Of a stretch of DNA of 64,000 nucleotides, positions 24,571-33,805 are shown piece by piece. Source of the stretch: Porticoccaceae bacterium LTM1 (GTDB lineage Bacteria > Pseudomonadota > Gammaproteobacteria > Pseudomonadales > Porticoccaceae); NCBI GenBank assembly GCA_030252795.1, contig CP127080.1:538536-602535 (forward strand), written 5' to 3'. The translations under genes and the position numbers were made by a program. Numbering within the stretch: position 1 is the first letter of the stretch; every line of letters starts with the position of its first letter. The notes under the pieces are model-generated. The model made no database searches. It had not been told where the DNA came from and saw nothing but the letters and a program-made list of their open reading frames with translations.

Positions 24571-24673
24571 ATCCCCTTTTCCTCAAAGTCTGGGAATAAA
24601 AAAATCACATCCATGTGAAAAAGTCTCGTTCCCTGATGCTGACTTGATGCAGCGTTACTGCATCATTTGAGGT

Positions 24674-25555
24674 TCAAACTGAGCGGCGAAAACGGGTGGT
24701 GTCGAGAGCAGGCAGGCCGGTGCGATTCAACTTCAGTTTCTCGCAGGTCATCCAGAAACGCTGATCAACCATGTCGGCAAATTCTCGTGCATAGCTGCTG
24801 CGGTTAATCTGGGTAAGGTTGAAAATGCGCTCAGCCAGATCGGGGAAGTGACGCTCCAGCCAGTATCTGTAAGTGTGTTCAATGTCGTTGGTCATCTTCA
24901 GGTATTCATAATCTGCCGCGATGGCACCTGCGTCACAAACCTCACTCAGAATCCCTTCGATTTCACTGTCGTTAATAAGCGGTATTACCGGGGCGACCAG
25001 GGCGCCAACAGCGATACCGGCATCGCTCAAAAGAGAGATGACTTTCAGTCGGGCGTTGGGTGATGAGGTTCGGGTTTCCAGAGTGGTTTTTAATTTTTCA
25101 TTCAATGTGTTGAGGTTGATCACCACGGTGCAGAGGCGCAGTTCGGCGAGTTTGCTCAACAGGTCGAGATCTTTCACTACCAGATGGCTGTTTGTCAGCA
25201 CTCTTACCGGGTGGCGGTACTGATACATCAGTTTGAGGATATCTCGAGTAATTGAGAGTGCTCGGCTGTCCGGGTGATAAGGGTCGCTAAAATGACCCAG
25301 GGTAATTGGTGCCGGATGATAGCCGGGCTTGGTAATTATCTTCTCCAGCAGTTTGAGCGGATCGCTACTGCGCTCCAGCTGGCGTTCCAGGTCGGTAGCT
25401 GCTGGTAGCAGTGGGCGATGGTACTTGCTGGCTGTTGTTGGTTGTTGGCGGTGTGCGCGCCACAATCCTTTATCAGCCGCTACACTAGTATTGATAGAGG
25501 CTACAGCAGGCAACGGTTTGGCGCTTATTCTTGTGGTTGGTCTTTGGCGTAACAT
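24674..25555 (-). CDS. PA0069-like radical SAM homologue lacking the cluster cysteines
   Basis: 293 residues. Most of the chain matches PA0069/SplB-like radical SAM proteins: PGYHPAPITLGHFSDPYHPDSRALSITRDILKLM, HPVRVLTNSHLVVKDLDLLSKLAEL, TLETRTSSPNARLKVISLLSDAGIAVGALVAPVIPLINDSEIEGIL, and the family's C-terminal DTTRFRR. Where relatives carry the CxxxCxxC motif, this protein runs ASKYHRPLLPAATDLERQLERS with no cysteine. Only three cysteines exist in total, none clustered. It cannot bind the usual 4Fe-4S cluster. The frame is intact, so it looks like a diverged, not freshly broken, gene. A LexA box lies 31 bases upstream. Confidence 0.75.
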   Translation of the reverse strand: MLRQRPTTRISAKPLPAVASINTSVAADKGLWRAHRQQPTTASKYHRPLLPAATDLERQLERSSDPLKLLEKIITKPGYHPAPITLGHFSDPYHPDSRALSITRDILKLMYQYRHPVRVLTNSHLVVKDLDLLSKLAELRLCTVVINLNTLNEKLKTTLETRTSSPNARLKVISLLSDAGIAVGALVAPVIPLINDSEIEGILSEVCDAGAIAADYEYLKMTNDIEHTYRYWLERHFPDLAERIFNLTQINRSSYAREFADMVDQRFWMTCEKLKLNRTGLPALDTTRFRRSV

Positions 25556-25585
25556 GATGTTCTCCTGTATGCACTTACAGTAATA

Positions 25586-25601
25586 CTGTATACGGATACA
25601 G
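25586..25601. promoter_or_regulatory. LexA (SOS) box
   Basis: CTGTATACGGATACAG is a CTG-N10-CAG LexA site with a mostly alternating AT interior. It is 31 bases before the minus-strand radical-SAM-like start and 36 before the plus-strand GNAT start, so it could act on both. From memory, PA0069 of Pseudomonas aeruginosa belongs to the LexA regulon, which agrees. Confidence 0.85.
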
Positions 25602-25636
25602 TATTTTGGTAAAGGGAAATTTCAGGGAATTTTTCA

Positions 25637-26083
25637 GTGAATGACTGGCGATGCTATAGAGCTGTGCTGGGCAGTAATGCTTACAGGGCGTCCGTTAGGC
25701 TGCGCGAGCGCATTTTGCGTGAACCGCAAGGGCTGACGTTCATGCCGGGTGAGTTGCAGTCGGAAGTCGATTCCATGCACCTTGTGTGTGAAAAAGATGG
25801 CCGGGTTGTGGCTTGTGCACTGCTGAAGCCGTTAAATGAAAGCAGTGTGCGACTGCGTCAGATGGCGGTAGAAGAGTCTTCACAGGGGCTGGGAGTGGGT
25901 CGAGAGCTTATCTCTTTTGCTGAGAAGTTGGCTCGTGATGCGGGCTTTGCTGAAATAGTGATGCACGCTCGCACTCGCGCCCAGGGATTTTATGAGCGCC
26001 TCGGATATCACGCCGAGGGTGATGAGTTTGAAACGGTAGGGCTGCCACACCGAATCATGCGTAAACAGTTAGGGAACCTATGA
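25637..26083 (+). CDS. GNAT family N-acetyltransferase
   Basis: 148 residues. Acetyl-CoA motif VRLRQMAVEESSQGLGVGRELISFAEKLARDAG, and the terminal motif ARTRAQGFYERLGYHAEGDEFETVGLPHRIMRK. This type resembles ElaA/YjcF-like GNAT proteins. GTG start with AGGGA eight bases upstream. It overlaps the next gene by four bases (ATGA). Substrate unknown. Confidence 0.88.
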   Translation: MNDWRCYRAVLGSNAYRASVRLRERILREPQGLTFMPGELQSEVDSMHLVCEKDGRVVACALLKPLNESSVRLRQMAVEESSQGLGVGRELISFAEKLARDAGFAEIVMHARTRAQGFYERLGYHAEGDEFETVGLPHRIMRKQLGNL

Positions 26084-26667
26084 CATTACCTCTGTTTCCA
26101 TTGCAGGACATTTTATTTCCCGGCATCTCGATGCCGCTGCAGATTTTTGAGCCCAGATACCTGCAGTTGGTCAGTGACTCGCTTCGTGAGGGAACGGGTT
26201 TCGGTATTGTTGCCATCAAAGAGGGCAAGGAAGTAGCCACCGGACAGTTGAAGCCTCCGCAGATTCATCCGTTCGGTGTTGAGGTCAGCATTATTGATTG
26301 GTACCAGCAGTCAAATAACCTGCTTGGAATTCGCGTCCTTGCAGAGCGCAAGTTTCAAGTGTTGGAGGCGCGTGTTCAGGACAATAGATTGATGGTTGCC
26401 GAGGTGGAGTACTTGCCGGTTGAACCTTCTGAGCCGCTAGATGATTTTGGCCATGAGCTGGCCAAGATGGTTGAGGAGCTTTCCGAGCACCCGGTGCTGT
26501 CACTTTACAATTTGCCAACTATCAAGGACATGAGAATGTTGGGTTGGCAGCTGGCTCAATTGCTGCCGATTGATCAGGCCACCAAAGTGGAGCTGCTGGC
26601 TATTTCCGAGCCCAAAAAGCGGGTGTTTGAAATTGCCCGCTGGTTGGAACGTACTGCCAATGAATGA
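26080..26667 (+). CDS. LON-substrate-binding-domain protein (no protease domain)
   Basis: 195 residues. LPLFPLQDILFPGISMPLQIFEPRYLQLVSDSL is the start of a Lon N-terminal domain. The chain ends after that domain, with no AAA+ or Ser-Lys protease part. Such short proteins are common in gammaproteobacteria and of unknown role. Translationally coupled to the GNAT gene. Confidence 0.9.
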   Translation: MTLPLFPLQDILFPGISMPLQIFEPRYLQLVSDSLREGTGFGIVAIKEGKEVATGQLKPPQIHPFGVEVSIIDWYQQSNNLLGIRVLAERKFQVLEARVQDNRLMVAEVEYLPVEPSEPLDDFGHELAKMVEELSEHPVLSLYNLPTIKDMRMLGWQLAQLLPIDQATKVELLAISEPKKRVFEIARWLERTANE

Positions 26668-26728
26668 TTGCGGGCAAGATATCCTTGGAAAGGATATAAT
26701 TACCGGTTTTTCAATTCGGTAACTTTTC

Positions 26729-27988
26729 ATGCTGAGCGATCTCACAGAGTACATGCAAACCTTGGGGCAGCGTGCCCGCAATGCCGCAAGAGTCGTAGCA
26801 AGTGCATCGACAGCCCAGAAGAACGCTGCGCTGTTGGCTATGGCCAGTGCCATGGACCAACATCGCACTGAGCTTCTGGCTGCCAATGCCAAAGATATGG
26901 CGGCCGGACGTGAGCAAGGTTTGGACGCGGCCCTGCTGGATCGCCTTGAGCTGAATAACGCGCGAATTGACGCCATGCTGGATGGTCTTCAGCAGGTCGC
27001 TGCATTAACTGACCCGGTGGGGGCGATTTCAGATCTGCAATATCGTCCCAGCGGAATTCAGCTGGGTAAAATGCGGGTATCACTCGGTGTGGTTGGGATT
27101 ATTTATGAATCCCGACCTAATGTGACGGTGGATGCGGCCAGCCTCTGTCTTAAATCTGGTAATGCCACTATTCTTCGTGGCGGCAGTGAGGCAATCAACT
27201 CTAATCGGGCAATTGCTCAGTATATCGCCCAGGGCTTGAAAGATGCCGGGCTGCCGGAAGAAGCTGTACAGGTGATCGATACTACTGACCGTGAGGCGGT
27301 AGGGCAGTTAATCAGTATGCCTGAGTGGGTGGACGTTATTGTCCCTCGCGGTGGGCGTGGCCTCATCGAGCGAATCAGTCGAGAAGCGCGCGTACCTGTG
27401 ATCAAGCATCTTGATGGCATTTGTCATGTCTATATCGATGACAAAGCCGACCCTGAAAAAGCCCAGGCTATTGCCATCAATGCCAAAACCCATCGCTATG
27501 GGGTTTGTAATGCTATGGAAACGCTGCTGGTCGCGGAAGCAGTGGCAGAGTCACTGCTGCCAAAACTGGCTGATCAATATCGTGAGAAAGGCGTTGAGCT
27601 GCGTGGTTGTGAGCGCTGTCAGTCAATAATTGATTGCTTGCCTGCAACAGAACAGGATTGGTCCACAGAATACCTGGCGCCGGTTTTATCCATTCGAGTG
27701 GTTTCCGGTCTGGAAGGTGCTATGGATCACATCGCCAAATACAGCTCTGGGCATACTGAATCTATCGTGACGGAAGATTATGGTCGTGCGCGTCGCTTCC
27801 TGCGTGAAGTGGATTCAAGTTCCGTAATGGTCAATGCATCAACCCGTTTTGCCGATGGCTTTGAGTATGGACTGGGGGCGGAGATCGGTATTTCCACCGA
27901 CAAATTTCATGCTCGTGGTCCGGTTGGACTGGAGGGGCTGACATCGCAGAAATGGATCGTACTCGGGGATGGCCATGTCCGCGAGTGA
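26729..27988 (+). CDS. proA: Glutamate-5-semialdehyde dehydrogenase (gamma-glutamyl phosphate reductase)
   Basis: 419 residues, the usual length. Second step of proline synthesis. The catalytic Cys is in [16 protein letters not shown], and cofactor and substrate regions are [31 protein letters not shown] and [14 protein letters not shown]. The end [17 protein letters not shown] is typical. It overlaps nadD by 20 bases. proB is not beside it. Confidence 0.97.
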   Translation: MLSDLTEYMQTLGQRARNAARVVASASTAQKNAALLAMASAMDQHRTELLAANAKDMAAGREQGLDAALLDRLELNNARIDAMLDGLQQVAALTDPVGAISDLQYRPSGIQLGKMRVSLGVVGIIYESRPNVTVDAASLCLKSGNATILRGGSEAINSNRAIAQYIAQGLKDAGLPEEAVQVIDTTDREAVGQLISMPEWVDVIVPRGGRGLIERISREARVPVIKHLDGICHVYIDDKADPEKAQAIAINAKTHRYGVCNAMETLLVAEAVAESLLPKLADQYREKGVELRGCERCQSIIDCLPATEQDWSTEYLAPVLSIRVVSGLEGAMDHIAKYSSGHTESIVTEDYGRARRFLREVDSSSVMVNASTRFADGFEYGLGAEIGISTDKFHARGPVGLEGLTSQKWIVLGDGHVRE

Positions 27989-28655
27989 TCGCCGACGCGC
28001 TGTTGGTGTGTTTGGGGGAACCTTTAACCCTGTACACATTGGTCATTTGCGTACTGCTGTGGAGTTGCGACAGCTCCTTAAGCTGGATGAGATGCGATTG
28101 ATCCCCTGTGCACTGCCTCCTCACCGCCAAGATCCGGAAATTCAATCGCCAGGGGTGAACTCTGGGCATCGAATGGGTATGCTGCGCGCCGCTGTATTTG
28201 GTGAGGCGGGCCTGGTGGTTGACGATCGGGAGTTACGCCGAGCCGAATTTGATGGCCAACCTTCTTACACGGTGGATACCCTCAGGGAGCTTCGTGCTGA
28301 ACTGGGGCCTGAGGTGGCTATTTGCCTTTGTATAGGCATGGATTCACTTCTTACCCTGTCCACCTGGCATCGCTGGGAAGAGCTGCTTGATTATGTACAT
28401 GTAGTGGTGGCGGCTCGACCGGGGTGGCACGCCCCTGATGGCTGTGAAGTTGATCTTTGGGTAAAGCGTCATCAGGCTGAATCCCTGGGTGACCTTAATC
28501 AGTTGCCAAGCGGGCGGGTATGGTTGGCGCAAATGACATTGCTGCCAATTTCGTCGACTGAAATTCGCAAGTCATTGATGGAGGGTGAGTCGGTTCGATA
28601 TTTGTTGCCAGACTCCGTCATTGACTACATTAATAGAAATGGCCTGTACCAATAA
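27969..28655 (+). CDS. nadD: Nicotinate-nucleotide adenylyltransferase
   Basis: 228 residues. Makes deamido-NAD from nicotinate mononucleotide and ATP. Nucleotidyltransferase motif [18 protein letters not shown] near the start, and [12 protein letters not shown] (ISSTxIR) near the end. ATG 27975 is a possible start two codons later. It leads into rsfS and rlmH, as in many gammaproteobacteria. Confidence 0.96.
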   Translation: MAMSASDRRRAVGVFGGTFNPVHIGHLRTAVELRQLLKLDEMRLIPCALPPHRQDPEIQSPGVNSGHRMGMLRAAVFGEAGLVVDDRELRRAEFDGQPSYTVDTLRELRAELGPEVAICLCIGMDSLLTLSTWHRWEELLDYVHVVVAARPGWHAPDGCEVDLWVKRHQAESLGDLNQLPSGRVWLAQMTLLPISSTEIRKSLMEGESVRYLLPDSVIDYINRNGLYQ

Positions 28656-28723
28656 CAGGGTCGTTTTTGAGCAGAATAAAACCGATTTTTCGTTACATAA
28701 AGAGAGTAAAACCGAGAGAATTT

Positions 28724-29080
28724 ATGAGTCTGAGTTTGCAGGAAATTGTGATTGACGCGCTGGATGACTTGAAGGCAAAGGATGTGGTTTCCCTGGATGT
28801 ATCCGGTATGAGTGATGTCATGGACACCATGATTGTCGCCAGTGGTACTTCCAACCGCCAGGTAAAAGCACTGGCCGACCATGTTGCCTTCAAGGCCAAG
28901 GAAGCTGGCCATCCGGCGATTGGGGTTGAAGGTCTGGATGTTGCAGAGTGGGTGCTGGTAGACCTGGGAGATGTCGTAGTTCATGTGATGCTGCCCGCGA
29001 CTCGAGCGTTCTACGATCTGGAAAAGCTGTGGTCGCTGCGCCCCGACGACCTGAAGTCCAGGGAGCTTGATAAGAGCTAG
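28724..29080 (+). CDS. rsfS: Ribosomal silencing factor RsfS
   Basis: 118 residues. [47 protein letters not shown] and [28 protein letters not shown] are diagnostic. It binds ribosomal protein L14 and blocks subunit joining in starvation. ATG 28724 is chosen over an upstream Met at 28667 on length and a GAGAGA site before it. Confidence 0.95.
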   Translation: MSLSLQEIVIDALDDLKAKDVVSLDVSGMSDVMDTMIVASGTSNRQVKALADHVAFKAKEAGHPAIGVEGLDVAEWVLVDLGDVVVHVMLPATRAFYDLEKLWSLRPDDLKSRELDKS

Positions 29081-29094
29081 CTGGACCGGATTAC

Positions 29095-29565
29095 ATGAAA
29101 CTGAAAATCATTGCCGTGGGCACCAAAATGCCCGCTTGGGTAGAGGCTGGCTTTACCGAATACAGCCGACGCATGCCGCCCGAACTGAAAATCGAATTGA
29201 TCGAGCTACCACTGGGGCAGCGAGGCAAGGGCGCGGATATCAAACGCGCCATGGCCAAAGAGGGTGAGGCGATGATGAAGGCTATTGCACCCAGTGATAA
29301 AGTGATCGCTCTGGATGTGCTCGGTAAGTCGTGGAGTACGGAAAAGCTCGCCAGCCAATTAGCCGATTGGCAATTTGAGGGCTGTGATTTCTGCTTTTTA
29401 ATTGGTGGTCCGGATGGGCTGGCACCGGAATGTCTGGCTCGCGCCGATGCCAAGTGGTCGCTGTCAGCGTTGACCATGCCCCATCCATTGGTGCGAATTA
29501 TGCTGGCAGAGCAGCTCTATCGGGCCTGGACGATTAATGTTGGGCACCCCTATCACAAGGCCTGA
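29095..29565 (+). CDS. rlmH: 23S rRNA pseudouridine-1915 N3-methyltransferase
   Basis: 156 residues. SPOUT-type methyltransferase. [28 protein letters not shown] at the start, the SAM knot [14 protein letters not shown], and the conserved end VGHPYHKA. Follows rsfS by 14 bases. Confidence 0.97.
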   Translation: MKLKIIAVGTKMPAWVEAGFTEYSRRMPPELKIELIELPLGQRGKGADIKRAMAKEGEAMMKAIAPSDKVIALDVLGKSWSTEKLASQLADWQFEGCDFCFLIGGPDGLAPECLARADAKWSLSALTMPHPLVRIMLAEQLYRAWTINVGHPYHKA

Positions 29566-29569
29566 TTTA

Positions 29570-29611
29570 GGGCTTGTTGGTTGCAAATTTTCAATTAGTG
29601 TTAACAGGCCC
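29570..29611 (+). repeat. Hairpin carrying the GTTAAC-centred 19-mer
   Basis: GGGCTTGTT (29570-29578) pairs with AACAGGCCC (29603-29611), with one G-U pair. The right arm belongs to a 19-base sequence (29593-29611) that is the exact reverse complement of 24540-24558. It starts five bases after the rlmH stop. There is no strong T run. Confidence 0.7.
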
Positions 29612-29735
29612 ATTTGGTGGTTAATCGCGTCATATTCTAACGGGCGTGAAATTCTCCACATTTTTTTCATAGCTTGCGGTACATCTGGAGAGCCAGTTCC
29701 AATACACTGTGCTCTTCCTCTTATGGCTTCGAAAC

Positions 29736-31607
29736 ATGCCCGTCGAACGACATCTTAAAGACCCTGTCCGCGAGCAGCGCCTCTACATTACCAGAGCGCT
29801 GGTAGCGGCTGTTGTTGTTTTGATGATCATCGGTTTACTGGTCTGGCGCTATTACCATTTGCAGGTGACGCGCCATCAGGATTTTGTTGCCGCATCCGAC
29901 AAAAACCGCATTCACGTTCGTGCGGTGCCCCCCACTCGAGGCTTAATCTACGATCGCAATGGTATGTTGCTTGCTGATAATCGTCCCAGCTTTACCTTGC
30001 GGGTGATTAAAGAGCAGGCTGGCGATATGGATGCGTTGCTGACAAAGCTACGCGAATTGGTGCCGATATCTGACGATGAGGTAGACGATTACCAAAAACG
30101 CCTTCGCTTCAGGCTGCCCTACGAGGCGATTCCACTGCGCTACAACCTTAGTGAAAAGGAACAGGGCATGCTGGCAGTGAATTCTCACTTCCTGCCGGGC
30201 GTCGAGGTGGCGGCAGAATTGGTGCGCCATTATCCGGCGGGTGATGCCATGACTCACGTTGTTGGTTATGTGGGGCGGATCAGTGAAAGTGACTTGCAGA
30301 AGTTCAGTGAAGAGGATGACAGTGCTTACAAAGGCACCCATGTGATCGGCAAGCGCGGGCTTGAGTCCTCTTACGAAGATCTGATGCTGGGAACTGTTGG
30401 CAGTGAAAATGTCGAGACCAATTCTATCGGTCGGGTAATGCGTGTACTGGAACGCAACGATCCGGTGCAGGGCAGTAATCTCTCGTTGTATTTGGATGCG
30501 CGACTTCAACAATTGGCCTTTGATGCACTGGAAGGAGAGCGTGGTTCGGTGGTGGCTATTGATACTCGCACCGGCGGTGTGTTGGCAATGGTCAGTGCGC
30601 CCAGTTACGACGCCAATCTGTTTGTTACCGGAATGACCCAGAGTGATGTTGATGCATTGAACGATCCGTTTGGTCGTCCCCAGCTGAATCGCAGCGTGCA
30701 AAGCGTGTTTCCACCGGCATCGACCGTAAAGCCGATGTATGGTTTGGCATTTTTGGAAAGCGGCAAGGTGACGGAAAATACCAAGGTCTACGACCCCGGC
30801 TTTTTTTTGCTGCCCAACTCCGAGCGTCGCAATCATTGCTGGGAGCGCCGTGGTCATGGCCCCATGGATTTAAAAGGGGCGATTCAGCAATCCTGTGATA
30901 CCTATTATTACAAGCTCTCCTACGATATCGGCATTGATCATATGTCCCGTTACGGAGAGATGTTTGGTTTGGGGCAGGCCACCGGAATTGATTTAAAAGG
31001 AGAAAAGACCGGTATTTTGCCTTCTCGAGAGTGGAAGCAAATCTATAAGGGGAGGGATTGGTATCCCGGCGATACGATCAATGTGTCGATTGGCCAGGGG
31101 GCTACAGAGATGACGCCGCTGCAGATGGCGGTGATGACCATGCGGTTAGCCAATCGCGGCAAAGCCTATCAACCCAAACTGGTCAAGGCCATCAATGGTG
31201 TGGAGTTGCCATTGGGGGAGCCAAAAACTTACGTAGAAGCTACCCCACGCCACTGGGATGCGGTACAGGATGCGATGGTGTCTGTGGTTCACAGTTTGCG
31301 CGGAACTGCGCACTCCATCAGTAAGGGGTTGACCTATAAAATGGCCGGTAAAACCGGTACAGCTCAGGTGGTTGGTATTCCCGAAGGATCCGAGTACGAC
31401 CCTGAGTTAATTGCAAAAAGTCACCGGGACCACGCAATGTTTATTGGCTATGCACCAGCGGATGATCCGCAGATTGCGGTAGCGGTGGTGATCCAAAATG
31501 GTGAAAAAAGTAGCCGCAGTGCCAAAGTGGCGCGCAAAGTGATGGATGCCTGGATTAACGGGTTTCCTGAACCTGAGTCGGAAAATGACGCGGTGGAGGC
31601 AAACTGA
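29736..31607 (+). CDS. mrdA: Penicillin-binding protein 2 (elongasome transpeptidase)
   Basis: 623 residues. One membrane helix (ITRALVAAVVVLMIIGLLVWRYYHL), pedestal domain (PPTRGLIYDRNGMLLADN), transpeptidase with SxxK in PPASTVKPMYG, SCD (IQQSCDTYYYK, the usual PBP2 variant of SxN) and KTG in MAGKTGTAQVVG. Cross-links peptidoglycan during cell elongation with RodA. ATG 29736 (MPVERHLKDPVREQRLY) is chosen over GTG 29709. Overlaps rodA by one base. Confidence 0.96.
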   Translation: MPVERHLKDPVREQRLYITRALVAAVVVLMIIGLLVWRYYHLQVTRHQDFVAASDKNRIHVRAVPPTRGLIYDRNGMLLADNRPSFTLRVIKEQAGDMDALLTKLRELVPISDDEVDDYQKRLRFRLPYEAIPLRYNLSEKEQGMLAVNSHFLPGVEVAAELVRHYPAGDAMTHVVGYVGRISESDLQKFSEEDDSAYKGTHVIGKRGLESSYEDLMLGTVGSENVETNSIGRVMRVLERNDPVQGSNLSLYLDARLQQLAFDALEGERGSVVAIDTRTGGVLAMVSAPSYDANLFVTGMTQSDVDALNDPFGRPQLNRSVQSVFPPASTVKPMYGLAFLESGKVTENTKVYDPGFFLLPNSERRNHCWERRGHGPMDLKGAIQQSCDTYYYKLSYDIGIDHMSRYGEMFGLGQATGIDLKGEKTGILPSREWKQIYKGRDWYPGDTINVSIGQGATEMTPLQMAVMTMRLANRGKAYQPKLVKAINGVELPLGEPKTYVEATPRHWDAVQDAMVSVVHSLRGTAHSISKGLTYKMAGKTGTAQVVGIPEGSEYDPELIAKSHRDHAMFIGYAPADDPQIAVAVVIQNGEKSSRSAKVARKVMDAWINGFPEPESENDAVEAN

Positions 31608-32734
31608 TGCAGCGGGATTTTGTGCGCCACCTGAAAGATTCCAGCAGCGGTATTTATCGTAAGACCCGCTGGGATCGACTGCACCTGGATCTGCCACTGA
31701 TTTTGTTACTGTTTGCACTGTGCGGTGTTGGTATTGCCGTTTTGTACAGCGCCAGTGGCCAGAGTCAGCACTACGTAAGTCGTCAGCTGGTGTTTTACGG
31801 TATCGGCTTTGTGGTGATGTTGGTAGCGGCGCAATTTCCACCGCGATTTTTGGCACGCTGGGCATTTATTCCCTACACATTTGGTCTTTGTATGTTGGCA
31901 GGGGTGCTGTTTTTCGGTGTGGGTGCGAAAGGCGCACAACGCTGGCTGGAACTGGGTGGGTTTCGTTTTCAGCCATCTGAAATTATGAAAGTGGCCGTTC
32001 CCTTGATGGTGGCCAGTTATCTGAGTCAGCGCTATCTACCGCCGAGCTTCAAGCATGTGGTTATTGCCCTGGCCTTGATGATCGCTCCGGCTTTGCTGGT
32101 TGGCTTGCAGCCGGACCTTGGTACTGCGTTACTGGTAGTTGCAGCAGGGTTCTTTGCCCTGTTTCTGGCGGGTCTTGGCAAGCGCTACATCTTCGGTGGC
32201 ATTTTGGCCGTACTGGCGGCAATCCCGGTTTTCTGGTTTTTCCTGATGCGCGATTACCAGCGTCAGCGGGTACTGACACTGTTGGATCCCCATGCTGATC
32301 GCCTCGGTTCAGGCTGGAATATTATTCAATCGACCACGGCCATTGGTTCCGGGGGGTGGGATGGGAAAGGCTGGATGCAGGGAACCCAGTCACAGCTGGA
32401 TTTTTTGCCGGAGAGCCATACGGATTTTATTATTGCTGTATTAGCTGAAGATTTTGGCCTGGTTGGTGTACTGGCCCTATTGACACTTTACTTGTTGATT
32501 GTAGGGCGCTGCCTTTACATCAGCATGCGTGCAGCAAGTATGTTTGGCCGTTTGCTGGCGGGAAGTATTACCCTTACCTTTGTGGTCTATATCGTGGTGA
32601 ATATGGGGATGGTTTCTGGCGTTTTGCCAGTGGTGGGTGTGCCGTTGCCGCTGGTAAGCTATGGTGGTACTGCTATTGTGACCCTGATGTTGGGGTTTGG
32701 TATGCTGATGTCTGTTGTCACAGACAGAAAGTAG
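31607..32734 (+). CDS. rodA: Rod-shape SEDS glycosyltransferase
   Basis: 375 residues, about ten membrane helices. SEDS landmarks: QRWLELGGFRFQPSEIMKVAVPL, LLVGLQPDLGTALLV (conserved Asp), WNIIQSTTAIGSGGWDGKGWMQGTQSQLDFLPESHTDFI and VGVPLPLVSYGGTAIV. It polymerises glycan strands for PBP2. Starts inside the mrdA stop codon. Confidence 0.97.
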   Translation: MQRDFVRHLKDSSSGIYRKTRWDRLHLDLPLILLLFALCGVGIAVLYSASGQSQHYVSRQLVFYGIGFVVMLVAAQFPPRFLARWAFIPYTFGLCMLAGVLFFGVGAKGAQRWLELGGFRFQPSEIMKVAVPLMVASYLSQRYLPPSFKHVVIALALMIAPALLVGLQPDLGTALLVVAAGFFALFLAGLGKRYIFGGILAVLAAIPVFWFFLMRDYQRQRVLTLLDPHADRLGSGWNIIQSTTAIGSGGWDGKGWMQGTQSQLDFLPESHTDFIIAVLAEDFGLVGVLALLTLYLLIVGRCLYISMRAASMFGRLLAGSITLTFVVYIVVNMGMVSGVLPVVGVPLPLVSYGGTAIVTLMLGFGMLMSVVTDRK

Positions 32735-32806
32735 TATTCGGGGGATATGCCGATGTTGAGGATTTCGGAAATTTATCGTACCGGTTTTTTTGATTTGGAG
32801 GGAACA

Positions 32807-33805
32807 GTGATAAAAAAGATGTGTTTGTTTGGGGCTGTGTTATTGACCTTGTCCGCCGGAGCCTGCGCCAAGGGATACCTGGGTAATCCGAAGGCTGAGA
32901 CCTTTATTACACGAATGGCCTCTGAGCACAAATTTAATAAAACTGAACTGCGACGCTTGTTTGCTGAAGCCGAACATAAGCAGAGCATCATTGACGCGAT
33001 GAATCGCCCGGCCGAGAAGGTCAAACCCTGGCGCGATTACCGCAAGATTTTTATCACCGAAAAGCGCATCAACGAAGGTACCAGGTTTTGGCGTGAAAAT
33101 GCTGAAGCTTTGGCCCGAGCGGAAAAGCAGTACGGTGTAGACCCGGCCATTATCGTAGCGATTATCGGAGTCGAGACCTTCTACGGCCAAAACAAGGGAA
33201 GCTTCCGGGTAATTGACGCGCTCTCTACCCTTGCGTTTGACTACCCCAAACGCAGTGAGTTTTTCACCGAACAGCTGGAGCATTTTCTGTTATTGGCTCG
33301 TGAGCAAAAGCAAGAGCCACTGGACTTGATCGGCTCTTATGCCGGCGCGATGGGCTACGGCCAATTTATTCCTAGCAGCTATCGCAATTTTGCCGTGGAT
33401 TACGACAAGGATGGCTTCGCCGACATCTGGAACAATACAACGGATGCTATCGGCTCCGTAGCCAACTATTTTGCCGAACACGGCTGGCAAAAAGATGCCA
33501 AGGTCACTTCGCGCGCCAAGGTGAAGCAGGGCTACTCGCCAGAGATGGTTACCGAGGGGCTGAAGCCGGATCGCACCGTAATGGAGGTCAGCGAGTTTGG
33601 TTATCTGCCTATTGAGTACGTGCCAGCCAGCGACAAGGTAAGCGTAATCAAGCTGGATGGTGAGAAGGGGGCCGAGTTTTGGTTTGGCCTGCACAACTTT
33701 TATGTGATTACCCGTTACAACCATAGCAATATGTATGCGATGGCTGTGTTTCAACTGAGTGAGGCGATTCGCGAACGGGTAGGGCATGCTCAGGCGGCCA
33801 AATAA
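32807..33805 (+). CDS. mltB: Lytic murein transglycosylase B
   Basis: 332 residues from GTG 32807. The strong site GGAGGG and the hydrophobic signal right after it (IKKMCLFGAVLLTLSAGACAKG) favour this over the Met at 32747. The catalytic Glu is in VAIIGVETFYGQNKGSFRV; GAMGYGQFIPSSYRNFAVDYDKDG and the NYFAEHGW region are typical of MltB. Cysteine in SAGAC may be a weak lipobox; cleavage after ACA is the alternative. Confidence 0.94.
   Translation: MIKKMCLFGAVLLTLSAGACAKGYLGNPKAETFITRMASEHKFNKTELRRLFAEAEHKQSIIDAMNRPAEKVKPWRDYRKIFITEKRINEGTRFWRENAEALARAEKQYGVDPAIIVAIIGVETFYGQNKGSFRVIDALSTLAFDYPKRSEFFTEQLEHFLLLAREQKQEPLDLIGSYAGAMGYGQFIPSSYRNFAVDYDKDGFADIWNNTTDAIGSVANYFAEHGWQKDAKVTSRAKVKQGYSPEMVTEGLKPDRTVMEVSEFGYLPIEYVPASDKVSVIKLDGEKGAEFWFGLHNFYVITRYNHSNMYAMAVFQLSEAIRERVGHAQAAK

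Noticed and set aside
24674-25555. Frameshifted pseudogene of a radical SAM enzyme
   Set aside because: The frame is uninterrupted over 293 codons, both ends match the family and only the cluster loop is missing, so it looks diverged and not broken.
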